64,000 nucleotides of DNA from Rhodospirillaceae bacterium (lineage in GTDB: Bacteria > Pseudomonadota > Alphaproteobacteria > CACIAM-22H2), in assembly GCA_022843945.1 (NCBI GenBank), contig JALHMR010000007.1, forward strand, positions 1 through 64,000, read 5' to 3'. The notes below the pieces were generated by a model. It ran no database searches and had not been told where the DNA came from. It saw nothing but the letters and a program-made list of their open reading frames with translations. A program made the translations under genes and the position numbers. Below, piece after piece: positions 44,048 to 56,904 of this stretch; position 1 is the stretch's first letter; every line of letters begins with the position of its first letter.

Positions 44048-45754
44048 ATGGCCGAGATCCCGGCCAACGACTACCTGATCGGTCCGCGCGTCAAGTCAGC
44101 GATGTCGCGCGACGACATCATCATGCGCGCCGGCGTCGTGCTGTTCATCGGCTTCCTGGCCGTCGCCGTGGCCCTGCCGCTCTGGTCGCTGCTCTCAAAG
44201 AGCTTCGAGAATCGCGGCGAGTTCGTCGGCCTCGCCAACTACATCCGCTATTTCTCGACACCGGCGCTCTTCGCCTCAGTATGGAACAGTTTCTATGTCG
44301 CGGTCATCACCACGGCGATCGTCCTGCCGCTGGCCTTCGTCTACGCCTATGCCCTGACCCGCAGCGACATGCGCTGGAAGGGTCTGTTCCAGGCGCTGGC
44401 GCTCATCCCCATCCTGGCGCCCTCGCTGCTGCCGGCGATCTCGCTCATCTACCTGTTCGGCAACCAGGGTTTCCTCAAGACCTGGATTCCCGGCGGCACG
44501 ATCTATGGGCCGATCGGCATTACCATCGCCCAGGTCTTCTACTGCTTCCCGCACGCGCTGATGATCCTGGTCACGGCCCTGTCGATGGCCGATTCCCGCC
44601 TTTACGAGGCCGCCGATGCGCTGGGCGCCTCGAAGCGCCGCATCTTCTTCACCGTGACTCTGCCGGGCGCCAAGTACGGGTTGTTCAGCGCCGCCTTCGT
44701 CATCTTCACCCTGGTGATCACCGATTTCGGCATCGCCAAGGTGATCGGCGGCCGCTTCAACGTGCTGGCCACCGACATCTACAAGCAGGTCATCGGCCAG
44801 CAGAATTTCGAGATGGGGGCCGTGGTCGGCATGGTGCTGCTCGTCCCGGCGGTGCTGGCCTTCTTCGCCGACCGCATCGTGCAGCGCCGGCAGGTGGCGC
44901 TGCTCTCGGCCCGCGCCGTGCCGCTCATCCCCAAGCCCGAGCCGAAACGCGACTGGGCGCTGTTCGCCTTCTGCACCGTGGTCGGCGGCCTGATCTTCGG
45001 CATCCTGGCGGTAGCGGCCTGGGGCTCGCTGATCAGCTTCTGGCCCTACAACCTGTCGCTGACCCTCAAGAACTACGAGTTCAACAACTTCGACACCAAT
45101 GGCTGGGGCGCCTACGGCAACTCCGTGCAGATGGCGGCCTGGACGGCGGTCATCGGCACCTCGATCATCTTCGTCGGCGCCTATCTGCTGGAGAAGACGC
45201 GCGGCTTCGCCCTGGGGCGCGGTCTTGCCCAGTTCATCGCCATGCTGCCGCTGGCGGTGCCGGGCCTGGTCATCGGCCTCGGCTACATCTTCTTCTTCAA
45301 CGCCCGCGGAAACCCGCTGGGCTTCCTCTACGCCACCATCGGCATCCTGGTGCTCAACTCGATCGCCCACTTCTATACGGTGAGCCACCTGACCGCGACC
45401 ACGGCGCTCAAGCAGCTCGATACCGAGTTCGAGGCGGTCTCGGCGTCGCTCAAGGTGCCGCTGCTGCGCACCTTCTGGAAGGTCACGGTGCCGGTCTGCC
45501 TGCCGGCCATCCTCGACATCAGCATCTACATGTTCGTCAACGCCATGACGACCGTCTCGGCGGTCATCTTCCTCTACTCGACCGACACCAAGCTCGCCTC
45601 GGTCGCGGTGGTGAACATGGAGGAATCGGGCTTCACCGCGGCGGCCGCGGCGATGGCCATGATGATCGTCTTCACCTCGGCGGGGGTGAAGATCGCGCAT
45701 GTGCTGCTGACCCGCGGCCTGGACAAGCGCACGCAAGCCTGGCGCCGGCGCTAA
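44048..45754 (+). CDS. Putative 2-aminoethylphosphonate ABC transporter permease (fused)
   Basis: A 568-aa FbpB-like permease with two permease domains in one chain (about 12 membrane segments). The two EAA loops are EAADALGASKRRIFFTVTLPG (near residue 195) and FEAVSASLKVPLLRTFWKVTVPV (near residue 475). ALIPILAPSLLPAIS and MLPLAVPGLVIGLGYIFFFN mark the two cores. The fusion replaces separate PhnU and PhnV. Four bases separate it from the HAD gene. Confidence 0.92.
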   Translation: MAEIPANDYLIGPRVKSAMSRDDIIMRAGVVLFIGFLAVAVALPLWSLLSKSFENRGEFVGLANYIRYFSTPALFASVWNSFYVAVITTAIVLPLAFVYAYALTRSDMRWKGLFQALALIPILAPSLLPAISLIYLFGNQGFLKTWIPGGTIYGPIGITIAQVFYCFPHALMILVTALSMADSRLYEAADALGASKRRIFFTVTLPGAKYGLFSAAFVIFTLVITDFGIAKVIGGRFNVLATDIYKQVIGQQNFEMGAVVGMVLLVPAVLAFFADRIVQRRQVALLSARAVPLIPKPEPKRDWALFAFCTVVGGLIFGILAVAAWGSLISFWPYNLSLTLKNYEFNNFDTNGWGAYGNSVQMAAWTAVIGTSIIFVGAYLLEKTRGFALGRGLAQFIAMLPLAVPGLVIGLGYIFFFNARGNPLGFLYATIGILVLNSIAHFYTVSHLTATTALKQLDTEFEAVSASLKVPLLRTFWKVTVPVCLPAILDISIYMFVNAMTTVSAVIFLYSTDTKLASVAVVNMEESGFTAAAAAMAMMIVFTSAGVKIAHVLLTRGLDKRTQAWRRR

Positions 45755-45758
45755 GGCG

Positions 45759-46475
45759 ATGACCGCGCGCGACATCCGCGCCGTCCTGTTCGACAAGGAC
45801 GGCACGCTCATCGACTTCGATGCGACCTGGAACCCCGTCTATCTCGAGACGGTGAAGACGTTGGCCGGCGGCGATGCGGCCCTGTCGCGGCGTCTGCTGG
45901 AGGTCGGCGGCTGGGACTTCGCCACCGACAGCGTGCGCCCGGGATCCCCCTTGCGCCAGGGCTCCAATGCCGAGATCGCGGCACTGTGGGCCAAGGAGCT
46001 GAAATATCCCGGTCGGCCCGAGGCCCTCGAATTCCAGATCGACGTGCTGTTCCGTACCGGCGGCGTGCAGCATGCCCGGCCGACGACGCCGCACCTGCCG
46101 GAGCTGCTGGTCCGGCTGAAACGCGCCAACCTGCGCATCGGCGTGGCCTCGATGGACGGCGAGGCGGCGGTGCGCGCGACGCTGGAGCATCTCGACCTGG
46201 CGCCCTTCGTGGACTTCGTCGCCGGCTACGACAGCGGGCACGGCATGAAGCCGGAGCCGGGCATGGCTCTGGCCTTCGCCCGGCAATGCGGCATCACGCC
46301 GGCACAGATCGCGGTTATAGGCGACTCGCCGCATGACCTGGCCATGGGACGCGCCGCCGGGGCCGGCCTGGTCATCGGCTTCACCGGCGGCGGCGGCGCG
46401 CGCGAGGTGCTGGCACCGTCGGCAGACAAGATCATCGAGCGGCTGGAAGACCTGCTCGCCCTGGTCGCGGGTTAG
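45759..46475 (+). CDS. HAD family hydrolase (phosphoglycolate phosphatase-like)
   Basis: HAD phosphatase, 238 aa. Motif I is VLFDKDGTLIDFD (Asp12, Asp14), motif II GVASMDG, and motifs III/IV KPEPGMAL and VIGDSPHDLAMGRAAG. A helical cap lies between about 20 and 90. The operon position after the AEP importer is reminiscent of phosphonatase (PhnX), but PhnX has a catalytic Lys in the cap that I do not see, and the PhnA/PhnY branch makes PhnX unnecessary. A phosphoglycolate-type or general phosphatase is more likely. Confidence 0.88.
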   Translation: MTARDIRAVLFDKDGTLIDFDATWNPVYLETVKTLAGGDAALSRRLLEVGGWDFATDSVRPGSPLRQGSNAEIAALWAKELKYPGRPEALEFQIDVLFRTGGVQHARPTTPHLPELLVRLKRANLRIGVASMDGEAAVRATLEHLDLAPFVDFVAGYDSGHGMKPEPGMALAFARQCGITPAQIAVIGDSPHDLAMGRAAGAGLVIGFTGGGGAREVLAPSADKIIERLEDLLALVAG

Positions 46476-46493
46476 CGCAGTTCGCCGCCCGAA

Positions 46494-46518
46494 CCCTTCT
46501 CCCGGTAAGGGAGAAGGG
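46494..46518. repeat. REP-like palindrome between HAD gene and phage-like gene
   Basis: CCCTTCTCCC pairs perfectly with GGGAGAAGGG around GGTAA, between two convergent genes. It belongs to the same CCCTCTCCC-type palindromic family as the repeats at 56763-56902 and 59637-59782, and may serve as a terminator for both genes. Confidence 0.6.
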
Positions 46519-46538
46519 CCGGGGCGGTCGTTCCGAGC

Positions 46539-49500
46539 CTAGCGGGCGCGGGCGGTCTTGAACGGATGCTCGGCGAAGGCGGCGAAGTAGCAGACGCTGC
46601 TGCTGACGTTCACCTCGCCGGTCGCCGCCCTGACCTTGAAGCCGTTGGCCAGGAAGTCGATGCGGTCCGCCGAAGCGCCGGCCGCCGTCGTATCGGCGTA
46701 GAGGCGTTCGCCGATGACATTGTAGACGTTGCGTTCGGCATCGACGATCAGCCAGCTCTCCGTGGCATCGCGCTTCACCATCAGCCACTGCGGCCGGAAT
46801 CCGCACCAGACGAACGGCCCATCGGCATTGCCGTTGCCGGTGTAGGAGCCGAACTTCGAGAAGCCTAGCACCTCGGCCCAGAGATAGGCGACATAGTCCT
46901 TGGTGCTGGCGTTTACCGCGGCGTTGGTGCCCAGGGTTAAAACCGAAGCGTCCGGTGTGGTGCTGTTCCAGTAGCTCGTGTCGGTGAGCTTGCCGGCGGG
47001 CGAGTTGAGCTTCAGCACCTCGGTATTGACTAGAGCCTGGTGCCAGACGGCCCAGTCGCCGCTGCTGCCTGTGTAGTTCTTGACGATGACGAAAGCCGGC
47101 GCCACGCCTAGGTCGTGGTTGACCGTGTGGCCCGCGCTACTGTTGCCGGAGTAGCGCAGGATGTCGAAGCCCGGCGCGACACCTGTCTTCCAGTTCCAGG
47201 CCACGTAGTCATCGCCATTGGTGTTGTAGGCCGGGTCGCTGCCTAGCGAGAACCCTGTGTCTAGGAACGCAGTAAGGCCACCCGTGTCGGCGCACTGGGC
47301 ATTGGCGGTGTTCGATTCAAGCGCATTCGTCGCGGTGCGCTCCATGTCAGTCAGCTTGTGGTTGTCCGTGTCGTCGCGGTTCTTCAGCCAGACCAAGTCC
47401 GGCCAGAAGCCTACAGTGTCGATGTCTCTGCTTGAGCCGTCCCCCTGGTAAAGCACTGTCTTCACATAGCCGGCCGGCTTGGCGATGGCCGGCGCCGGCA
47501 GGTTCTGGGTGTTGAGCGCCTTGAAGCCTTCCGGTGCGGGATAGGTGAAAGGCCGCTGGCCGAAGTTGTAGGTGAGGCTGTGGCTGTTGTAGGTCAGGCC
47601 TCCCGGCACGAACGAGCCACTCAAGCTGGTGAAGGCAGCGTTTGTTCCGGCGACCGGATCGCCGGAGTTCTGCCACACGCCGTTCTTGGCAAAGAAGACC
47701 TTGCCGTTGTCCAGATCGAGAGCGACGCCGACGATATCGCCGGTCGTGAAGCTGTTCCCATAGGCGGAGCTGCTGGCGTTGGTGACCTTCACGCCCGTTG
47801 CGCGATAGGCGTACTGCGCATTGCCGACGCCGAGCAAGGTGTCCAGCTGCGTCACTGACGAGACACCGATGGTCGGATAGACATCGGTCGAGCCGTTGGT
47901 TGGAACGGCCTCGAAGTACCATTTGCCGGACGAGACGGCGAGTTGTCCGTAGGCCGCTGCGCTTGTACTGCCGTGCGTATTCTGGAAGTCGAGATTCCCG
48001 TTCGAGTAGGTTCCCAGCACGCCGCTGGCTTGCACGGGAATGATGGGGCTCAGCGTGCAGTAGTTGCCCCGCCCATTGACGCCGTCGTCAAAGTTGACCG
48101 GCAGGTCGATCAGGCTGTCGTTGCCGGGACCGGAAGCGACGGAAAAGTTGTTCGGCGTCCAGTCGTTGTTGTTGCCGCTGCGGTCCTTGCCCAGCGTCGT
48201 GCTCGTGGTGCCTGAGTTATCGGCGAAGTCGAGCCAGAAGCCGTTGTTGCCGTAGGTACCTTCGTACTTCTTGGGGATCCACGTGCCGTTCTCGTCGAAC
48301 TCGCCGAAGGCGCTGGCGTCGAGCGCCTGGCCGTCGATCAGGTGGATGTCAACCATGTAGCCGTCGAAACCAGCGGTCGCCCCGTTGTTGAAACCGCCGA
48401 TATTATGGTTGAGCGTGCTGTTAACGTAGGTCTCGATGTTGTGCATGATCGATGTATTCCACGTCACCGACTGCTCTACACCATTGACATACAGCTTCGA
48501 GCGGCTGATATCGGTCGCGTGAGCCGTGTTGACGTGAACCACGATGTGTAGCCAGGCGGCGGGGTCGCGAAAAACAGCATCGGTATCGTACTGCCAGGCC
48601 GTCGTGCCGCCCGTCACCTGCAAGACCGCGATTTTGCTGGACGAACCGTTAGGGGCCCCAATGATTGTGTAGTTGTTGCTGTCGGAGCCGGCCCACAGCA
48701 GATAGCCACCTGGCGTCGCAAGGTTTCCGATTTTGACCCATCCACTCCATGTCCAGATACGCCGATTTCCCGCCGCTGCAGGCGCGCGGTTGAGATAGGC
48801 CGTGTCGTCGTCGTTGAACCGCAGCGACCGGCTCATACCGCCCGGTGCCACACCGGTGGGCTGGTAGGCGATCGCGCGCCAGCGGTCACTGATGTGGTCG
48901 TACTGCAGGATCGCCGCCTGGTTGAAGGCGAGCGTGATGTTGCCGTTGAGGGCGAAACGGTTGCCGGCGCTGGAGCCCGAATGCTCGTTCTCGATGGTGA
49001 GGTTGTTGGTGTCGATGTTGTGGACGATCAGGATGCGGCCGGGTGTACCGCCAGCCAGGCCGGTGATGCTGTGCGCTGCGTCAGTCGAGAGCCGCAGGGT
49101 ACTGACCGTGGCCAAGCCGGAGGGGTCGTAGTCATCCTCGTCGGCTGTGATGGTTGGCGGGGTGAGGAAGCCCGAGAGGCTGAAGACATCGGCGAAGCTG
49201 AGGCCGAGCGCACTGAGCACCCGGACGTCGTCGATCACGCCGGTGGTGATGGCCGTGGCGCTGGCTGTCCAGTTGATGCGCGCCACCGGCAGCTGGCCGG
49301 CGGGGATGATGGGATCGGCCGGGCTCGCCGCCTCGACGCCGGTGACCACGCTGATGATGCCGGTCAGGCGATCGATGGTGACGAGGTCGCGGCGCGGGTC
49401 GCTCGACGGCGCGGTGAGGGTCGCCGTTTCCTGGCTGTCCACGCCGGTCAGGGTCCCGGTGACCGCGTCGAAGACGATGCCGGCATTGAGCCGCAGCTTC

Positions 49501-49763
49501 ATGTTCGGCGTGTCGTTGGCGCGCGGCGCGAAGAAACGCCCGGCGGCCAGGCCGTCGGCGATGAACACGTTGGTCGAGGCGTCGACCGTGCCGACCGGGA
49601 TCCAGTCGGTGCCGTCGTAGAGGCGCAAGGTCCAGGGTGTGGCGCTGTCGTCGAGCCAGAGCATGCCGGCGAGCGGGGCGGGCGGCACGCCCGGGCCCTT
49701 CATGGTGCTGCCGAGGGCGGCGAGGGCTTCGTTGACTTCGGTGTCGAGGCTGTGTTGCGACAT
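46539..49763 (-). CDS. Phage tail-like protein with LamG-type and SPRY-type domains
   Basis: A 1074-aa protein of phage-structural character. Residues about 1-290 resemble tail-fibre N-termini (STMKGPGVPPAPLAGMLWLD, LRLYDGTDWIPVGTVDASTN, then AGRILIVHN-type beta repeats). About 300-500 is a LamG/concanavalin-like domain (WTWSGWVKIGNLATPGGYLL, SKLYVNGVEQSVTW, NIGGFNNGATAGFDGYMVDI). About 580-740 is SPRY-like (SSGKWYFEAVPT, GDIVGVALDLDNGKVFFAKN). The C-terminal 300 residues (GFWPDLVWLKNRDDTDNHKL, GVAPAFVIVKNYTGSSG, FRPQWLMVKRDATESWLIVD) resemble the DUF7483 region of phage proteins. ATG 49763 has AAGGGG upstream. Codon use is visibly less GC-rich than its neighbours, and no other phage gene is present: likely a horizontally acquired cargo gene. 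Confidence 0.85.
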   Translation of the reverse strand: MSQHSLDTEVNEALAALGSTMKGPGVPPAPLAGMLWLDDSATPWTLRLYDGTDWIPVGTVDASTNVFIADGLAAGRFFAPRANDTPNMKLRLNAGIVFDAVTGTLTGVDSQETATLTAPSSDPRRDLVTIDRLTGIISVVTGVEAASPADPIIPAGQLPVARINWTASATAITTGVIDDVRVLSALGLSFADVFSLSGFLTPPTITADEDDYDPSGLATVSTLRLSTDAAHSITGLAGGTPGRILIVHNIDTNNLTIENEHSGSSAGNRFALNGNITLAFNQAAILQYDHISDRWRAIAYQPTGVAPGGMSRSLRFNDDDTAYLNRAPAAAGNRRIWTWSGWVKIGNLATPGGYLLWAGSDSNNYTIIGAPNGSSSKIAVLQVTGGTTAWQYDTDAVFRDPAAWLHIVVHVNTAHATDISRSKLYVNGVEQSVTWNTSIMHNIETYVNSTLNHNIGGFNNGATAGFDGYMVDIHLIDGQALDASAFGEFDENGTWIPKKYEGTYGNNGFWLDFADNSGTTSTTLGKDRSGNNNDWTPNNFSVASGPGNDSLIDLPVNFDDGVNGRGNYCTLSPIIPVQASGVLGTYSNGNLDFQNTHGSTSAAAYGQLAVSSGKWYFEAVPTNGSTDVYPTIGVSSVTQLDTLLGVGNAQYAYRATGVKVTNASSSAYGNSFTTGDIVGVALDLDNGKVFFAKNGVWQNSGDPVAGTNAAFTSLSGSFVPGGLTYNSHSLTYNFGQRPFTYPAPEGFKALNTQNLPAPAIAKPAGYVKTVLYQGDGSSRDIDTVGFWPDLVWLKNRDDTDNHKLTDMERTATNALESNTANAQCADTGGLTAFLDTGFSLGSDPAYNTNGDDYVAWNWKTGVAPGFDILRYSGNSSAGHTVNHDLGVAPAFVIVKNYTGSSGDWAVWHQALVNTEVLKLNSPAGKLTDTSYWNSTTPDASVLTLGTNAAVNASTKDYVAYLWAEVLGFSKFGSYTGNGNADGPFVWCGFRPQWLMVKRDATESWLIVDAERNVYNVIGERLYADTTAAGASADRIDFLANGFKVRAATGEVNVSSSVCYFAAFAEHPFKTARAR

Positions 49764-49912
49764 GAGGACCCCTTGCGGTAGGAGAGCGCTATCGCGGCGG
49801 GAGTGCCGCGCCAGGGGTATATACAAATTGTCTATGGCCGGTTTATGGCGTTCCCGCGGCGTGCCGCCTTAATCGGGCGAAGTGCCTCGATTGTAAATAC
49901 GATTTGTATTGA

Positions 49913-50815
49913 TCAGCGCTTGCGCGGCGCCGGCTTCTCGGGGAACAGCGCCAGGAAGGCCTCGGCGGCGGGCGAGGGCCGGCGCTCGGCCAGGCGCACC
50001 AGGTATTCGCCCATCTCCAGCCGGCCGGCCTCGGGGCCGAGGCCGCGGAGCGGCACGGTCTTGAGCCGCGGATCGGGGCTCATCTCGGCGGCCGAGATCA
50101 CGCCGAAGCCCAGCCCCTGGGCCACCGCCTCGCGCACCGCCTCGCGCGATTCGATCTCCAGCACGGTCTCGACCGTGATCTTCGCCCGGGCCAGGGCGCG
50201 CTCGAAGATGGCGCGGGTGACCGAGCCGGCTTCTCTGGCGACCATCTTCTGGTCGGCGAGCTCCTTGATCTCGACGCCGGGCCTCTTTGCCCAGGGATGC
50301 TCCCGGGGCACAAACACGACGATCGGGTCGCGGTGCAGCTCGCGGGTGGCGAGGCGCGGGTCGTCGGGCACGTCGGCCAGCACCGCGGCATCGAGCCGGT
50401 AGTCGAACAGTCCGGCGAGCACCGTCTCCGAATTGCCGATGGATAGCGCGATGCGTACACCCGGGTGCCGGCGGTGGAACTCGGCCACCCGGCCGAGGAT
50501 GTGGTGCGGGCTGTCGGCGCCCAGGGCCAGGCGGCCGGCGGCCAGGCTGCGCTCGGCGGCGAGCAGGGCGGCGGCCTCGACCTCGAGATCGAACAGCCGG
50601 CGGGTGATCTCCAGCAGCGAGACGCCCAGGGCGGTCAGCTCGACCTTGCGGCCGCGCCGGTGGAACAGCGAGATGCCGTTACGCGCCTCCAGCGCCGCCA
50701 CCTGGCTGGACAGGGTGGGCTGGGTGATGCGCAGCTGCCGGGCGGCGGCGGTAAAGCCGCCGGCCATGGCCACCGCGTGGAAGGCCCGCAGCTCCGTGTA
50801 GATGATAGTTTTCAT
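49913..50815 (-). CDS. LysR family transcriptional regulator of the AEP locus
   Basis: LysR-type regulator, 300 aa. The helix-turn-helix is FHAVAMAGGFTAAARQLRITQPTLSSQVAALE (residues 12-43). The substrate-binding domain runs from about 95 (LALGADSPHHILGRVAEFHR). It is divergent from phnW, the normal layout for AEP regulators (PhnR-like). The 85-bp region between them contains CAATCGATTGGACCTAT, identical to a site upstream of the transporter operon. It probably activates both operons in response to AEP or phosphonoacetaldehyde. Confidence 0.92.
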   Translation of the reverse strand: MKTIIYTELRAFHAVAMAGGFTAAARQLRITQPTLSSQVAALEARNGISLFHRRGRKVELTALGVSLLEITRRLFDLEVEAAALLAAERSLAAGRLALGADSPHHILGRVAEFHRRHPGVRIALSIGNSETVLAGLFDYRLDAAVLADVPDDPRLATRELHRDPIVVFVPREHPWAKRPGVEIKELADQKMVAREAGSVTRAIFERALARAKITVETVLEIESREAVREAVAQGLGFGVISAAEMSPDPRLKTVPLRGLGPEAGRLEMGEYLVRLAERRPSPAAEAFLALFPEKPAPRKR

Positions 50816-50833
50816 CTATGCGACATATTAATG

Positions 50834-50850
50834 CAATCGATTGGACCTAT
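50834..50850. promoter_or_regulatory. Putative LysR operator between lysR and phnW
   Basis: CAATCGATTGGACCTAT, identical over 17 bases to 41575-41591. It starts 19 bp upstream of the lysR ATG and ends 50 bp upstream of the phnW ATG, a position suited to autoregulation and divergent activation. Confidence 0.7.
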
Positions 50851-50900
50851 GGAAGCCCTGCTGGCAGACTTCGTTCATTCACAGATTCTGGAGCTTTCGA

Positions 50901-54727
<3,827 letters not shown>

Positions 54728-54731
<4 letters not shown>

Positions 54732-55294
54732 CGGATATCGTCAACCACAAGCACACGGTCGACGAGGTCCTCGGCCTCTACCGCAAGGGCGGCGACGAGC
54801 AGTATTTCGGCGAGGAGATCAGCCAGACCGAGCACGCGCTGCAATCGGCTTGGCTGGCCGAGAAGGCCGGCGCCTCACCGGCGATCGTCACGGCGGCGCT
54901 GCTGCATGACGTTGGGCACCTGCTGCACGGGCAGGGCGAGCACATCGCCGACGAGGATATCGACGCGCGCCACGAGGCGGTGGGTGCCGCTTACCTGGCG
55001 CAGCGCTTCAACACCGAGGTGGTTGCCGCGGTCAGCCTGCACGTCATGGCCAAGCGTTATCTCGTGGGGACCGACCCGGCCTATGCCACCAACCTCTCGC
55101 CGGCCTCGGTGCATAGCCTGGAACTGCAGGGCGGGCCGATGGGCCTGGAGGAAGCGGCCGAGTTCGCGGCCAAGAAGGCGTCCGCCGGCGCCATCGCCCT
55201 GCGCCGCTGGGACGACGAGGCCAAGGTCGTCGGCCTGAAGACCCCGGACCTCGACCATTTCCGGCCGTATCTGGAAGCGTCGCTGCGCAGATAG
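54728..55294 (+). CDS. HD-domain phosphonate oxygenase-like protein (PhnZ family)
   Basis: A 188-aa HD-fold protein of the phosphonate-associated family. Putative diiron ligands are His36 (TEHALQSA), His60-Asp61 ([12 protein letters not shown]), His82 (ARHEAVG), His105 ([10 protein letters not shown]) and an Asp in [15 protein letters not shown] (Tyr26, Glu29) corresponds to the PhnZ substrate loop. PhnZ oxidatively cleaves 2-amino-1-hydroxyethylphosphonate made by the dioxygenase PhnY*. No PhnY* is in the window, so its substrate here is open. GTG 54728 in the phnY stop overlap is chosen over GTG 54722. Confidence 0.88.
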
Positions 55295-55298
55295 TCGT

Positions 55299-55452
55299 CC
55301 TCATCCTTCGAGACGCCCGCGCAATACCTCACCCTGAGGTGCGCCAGTCTTTTCCTGGCGCACGCAGCCGCCACGCCAACCCTGCGTGCGCCAGAATGAA
55401 GTAGCGAGCCTCGAAGGGTGAGCTTGTGTCGCGCGGGCTCCTCAGGATGAGG
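55299..55452. repeat. 154-bp intergenic repeat, copy 1
   Basis: Bounded by CCTCATCC and GGATGAGG. It contains a perfect 13-bp hairpin, CTGGCGCACGCAG / CTGCGTGCGCCAG (55355-55394). A related copy in inverted orientation lies at 60902-61068. Noncoding, between the AEP operon and ndh. Confidence 0.75.
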
Positions 55453-55502
55453 CCCCTTTGTCTCGCTAGCCTCCCGCCTGCCGATCATGTTCTGATCCGG
55501 GC

Positions 55503-56762
55503 ATGGCTGACCCAGCATCGCGTCCCCAGGTCGTCATCGTCGGCGCCGGCTTCGGTGGGTTGTTCGCCGCCCAGGCGCTGGCGGACAGCCCGGTCGATCT
55601 CACGGTCATCGACCGCCACAACTATCACCTGTTCCAGCCGCTGCTCTACCAGGTGGCGACCGCCGGCCTGTCGCCGGCCGACATCGCCTGGCCGGTGCGC
55701 AGCATCCTGCGCCGCCAGAAGAACGCGACCGTGCTGCTCGGCGAGGTCACGGGTGTCGACAGCCAGGCGCGCGAGGTGCTGATGGGCGAGCGGCGCGTGC
55801 GCTACGACTGGCTGGTGCTGGCCACCGGCGCGCGCCATTCCTATTTCGGCCATGATGAGTGGGAGCCCGCGGCGCCGGGTCTCAAGCGGATCGAAGACGC
55901 CACGGAGATACGAGCGCGCATGCTGCTGGCCTTCGAGCGCGCCGAGGCCGAAACAGATCCGGAGAAGCGCCGCGGCCTGCTGAGCTTCGTTGTCGTGGGT
56001 GGCGGGCCGACCGGCGTCGAACTGGCCGGCGCCTTGGCCGAGGTGGCGAGGCGCGCTCTGGCGCGTGACTTCCGCCGCATCGATCCGCGCAGCGCCCGCA
56101 TCGTCCTGCTCGAAGCCGGCCCCCGTATTCTTGCGACATTCCCCGAGACGCTCTCTTCTATCGCCCAGCGCTCGCTGGAGAAGCTCTGCGTCGAGGTCCG
56201 CACGGGCAAGGCCGTGACCGGCGTCACTGAGATAGGAGTGTGCGTCGGTGACAACCGCATCGCCGCGCGCACCGTGCTGTGGGCGGCCGGCGTCACCGCA
56301 TCGCCGGCGGCGACCTGGATCGGCGCCGAGGCGGACCGCGCCGGACGCATCAAGGTCAATCCCGACCTTTCGGTGCCCTGGAAGCAGCGCATCTTCGCCA
56401 TCGGCGACACGGCGCTGGTCATGCAGGATGGCAAGCCCGTGCCCGGCCTGGCACCGGCGGCGAAGCAGCAGGGAACCTATATCGCCGGCGTCATCGACGC
56501 GGCGGCGCGTGGCCGGCCGGCGCCGCCGCCGTTCCGCTACCGCGACTACGGCAACCTGGCGACCATCGGCCGCAAATCAGCGGTCATCGACTTCGGCTGG
56601 ATCCGGCTCTCGGGCTTCATCGCCTGGGTGCTGTGGTGCGTGGCGCACGTCTACTACCTGATCGGCATGCGCAACCGGCTCATCGTCTCGATCCACTGGC
56701 TGTGGGCCTATTTCACCTTCCAGCGCGGCGCGCGGCTGATCACCGGAACGCCGAGAAAGTAA
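55503..56762 (+). CDS. ndh: Type II NADH dehydrogenase (NDH-2)
   Basis: Membrane-peripheral flavoprotein (419 aa) passing electrons from NADH to quinone without proton pumping. FAD loop VVIVGAGFGGLFAAQAL (9-25), NDH-2 segments RHNYHLFQPLLYQVATAGLSP, NAD loop VVVGGGPTGVELAGALAE, and FAIGDTALVMQDGKPVPGLA ... PAAKQQGTYIAGVI. A C-terminal hydrophobic segment (LSGFIAWVLWCVAHVYYLIG) anchors it. Single gene between two repeat clusters. Confidence 0.95.
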   Translation: MADPASRPQVVIVGAGFGGLFAAQALADSPVDLTVIDRHNYHLFQPLLYQVATAGLSPADIAWPVRSILRRQKNATVLLGEVTGVDSQAREVLMGERRVRYDWLVLATGARHSYFGHDEWEPAAPGLKRIEDATEIRARMLLAFERAEAETDPEKRRGLLSFVVVGGGPTGVELAGALAEVARRALARDFRRIDPRSARIVLLEAGPRILATFPETLSSIAQRSLEKLCVEVRTGKAVTGVTEIGVCVGDNRIAARTVLWAAGVTASPAATWIGAEADRAGRIKVNPDLSVPWKQRIFAIGDTALVMQDGKPVPGLAPAAKQQGTYIAGVIDAAARGRPAPPPFRYRDYGNLATIGRKSAVIDFGWIRLSGFIAWVLWCVAHVYYLIGMRNRLIVSIHWLWAYFTFQRGARLITGTPRK

Positions 56763-56902
56763 TCCCTCTCCGCGCGAAGCGGGGAGAGGGAAGGGGCCCG
56801 TTGCGCAGCAACGGGAAGGGTGAGGTGTCGCGCCGAAAGACCCACCTCACCCGCTCGCTCGCGCTCGCACCCTCTCCCCCCGAAGACGGGCGGAGAGGGT
56901 AA
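56763..56902. repeat. REP-like palindrome cluster
   Basis: Several short palindromes in the gap between convergent ndh and the threonine aldolase gene: a TCCCTCTCC ... GGAGAGGGA pair (56763-56791), a perfect CCCGTTGC / GCAACGGG hairpin (56797-56815), and a GGTGAGGTG / CACCTCACC pair further on. No coding potential. Confidence 0.7.
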
Positions 56903-56904
56903 AT

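Noticed and set aside
45759-46475. HAD gene as phosphonatase (PhnX)
   Set aside because: The cap domain lacks the recognisable PhnX catalytic lysine context, and the pathway present (PhnW-PhnY-PhnA) does not need it.
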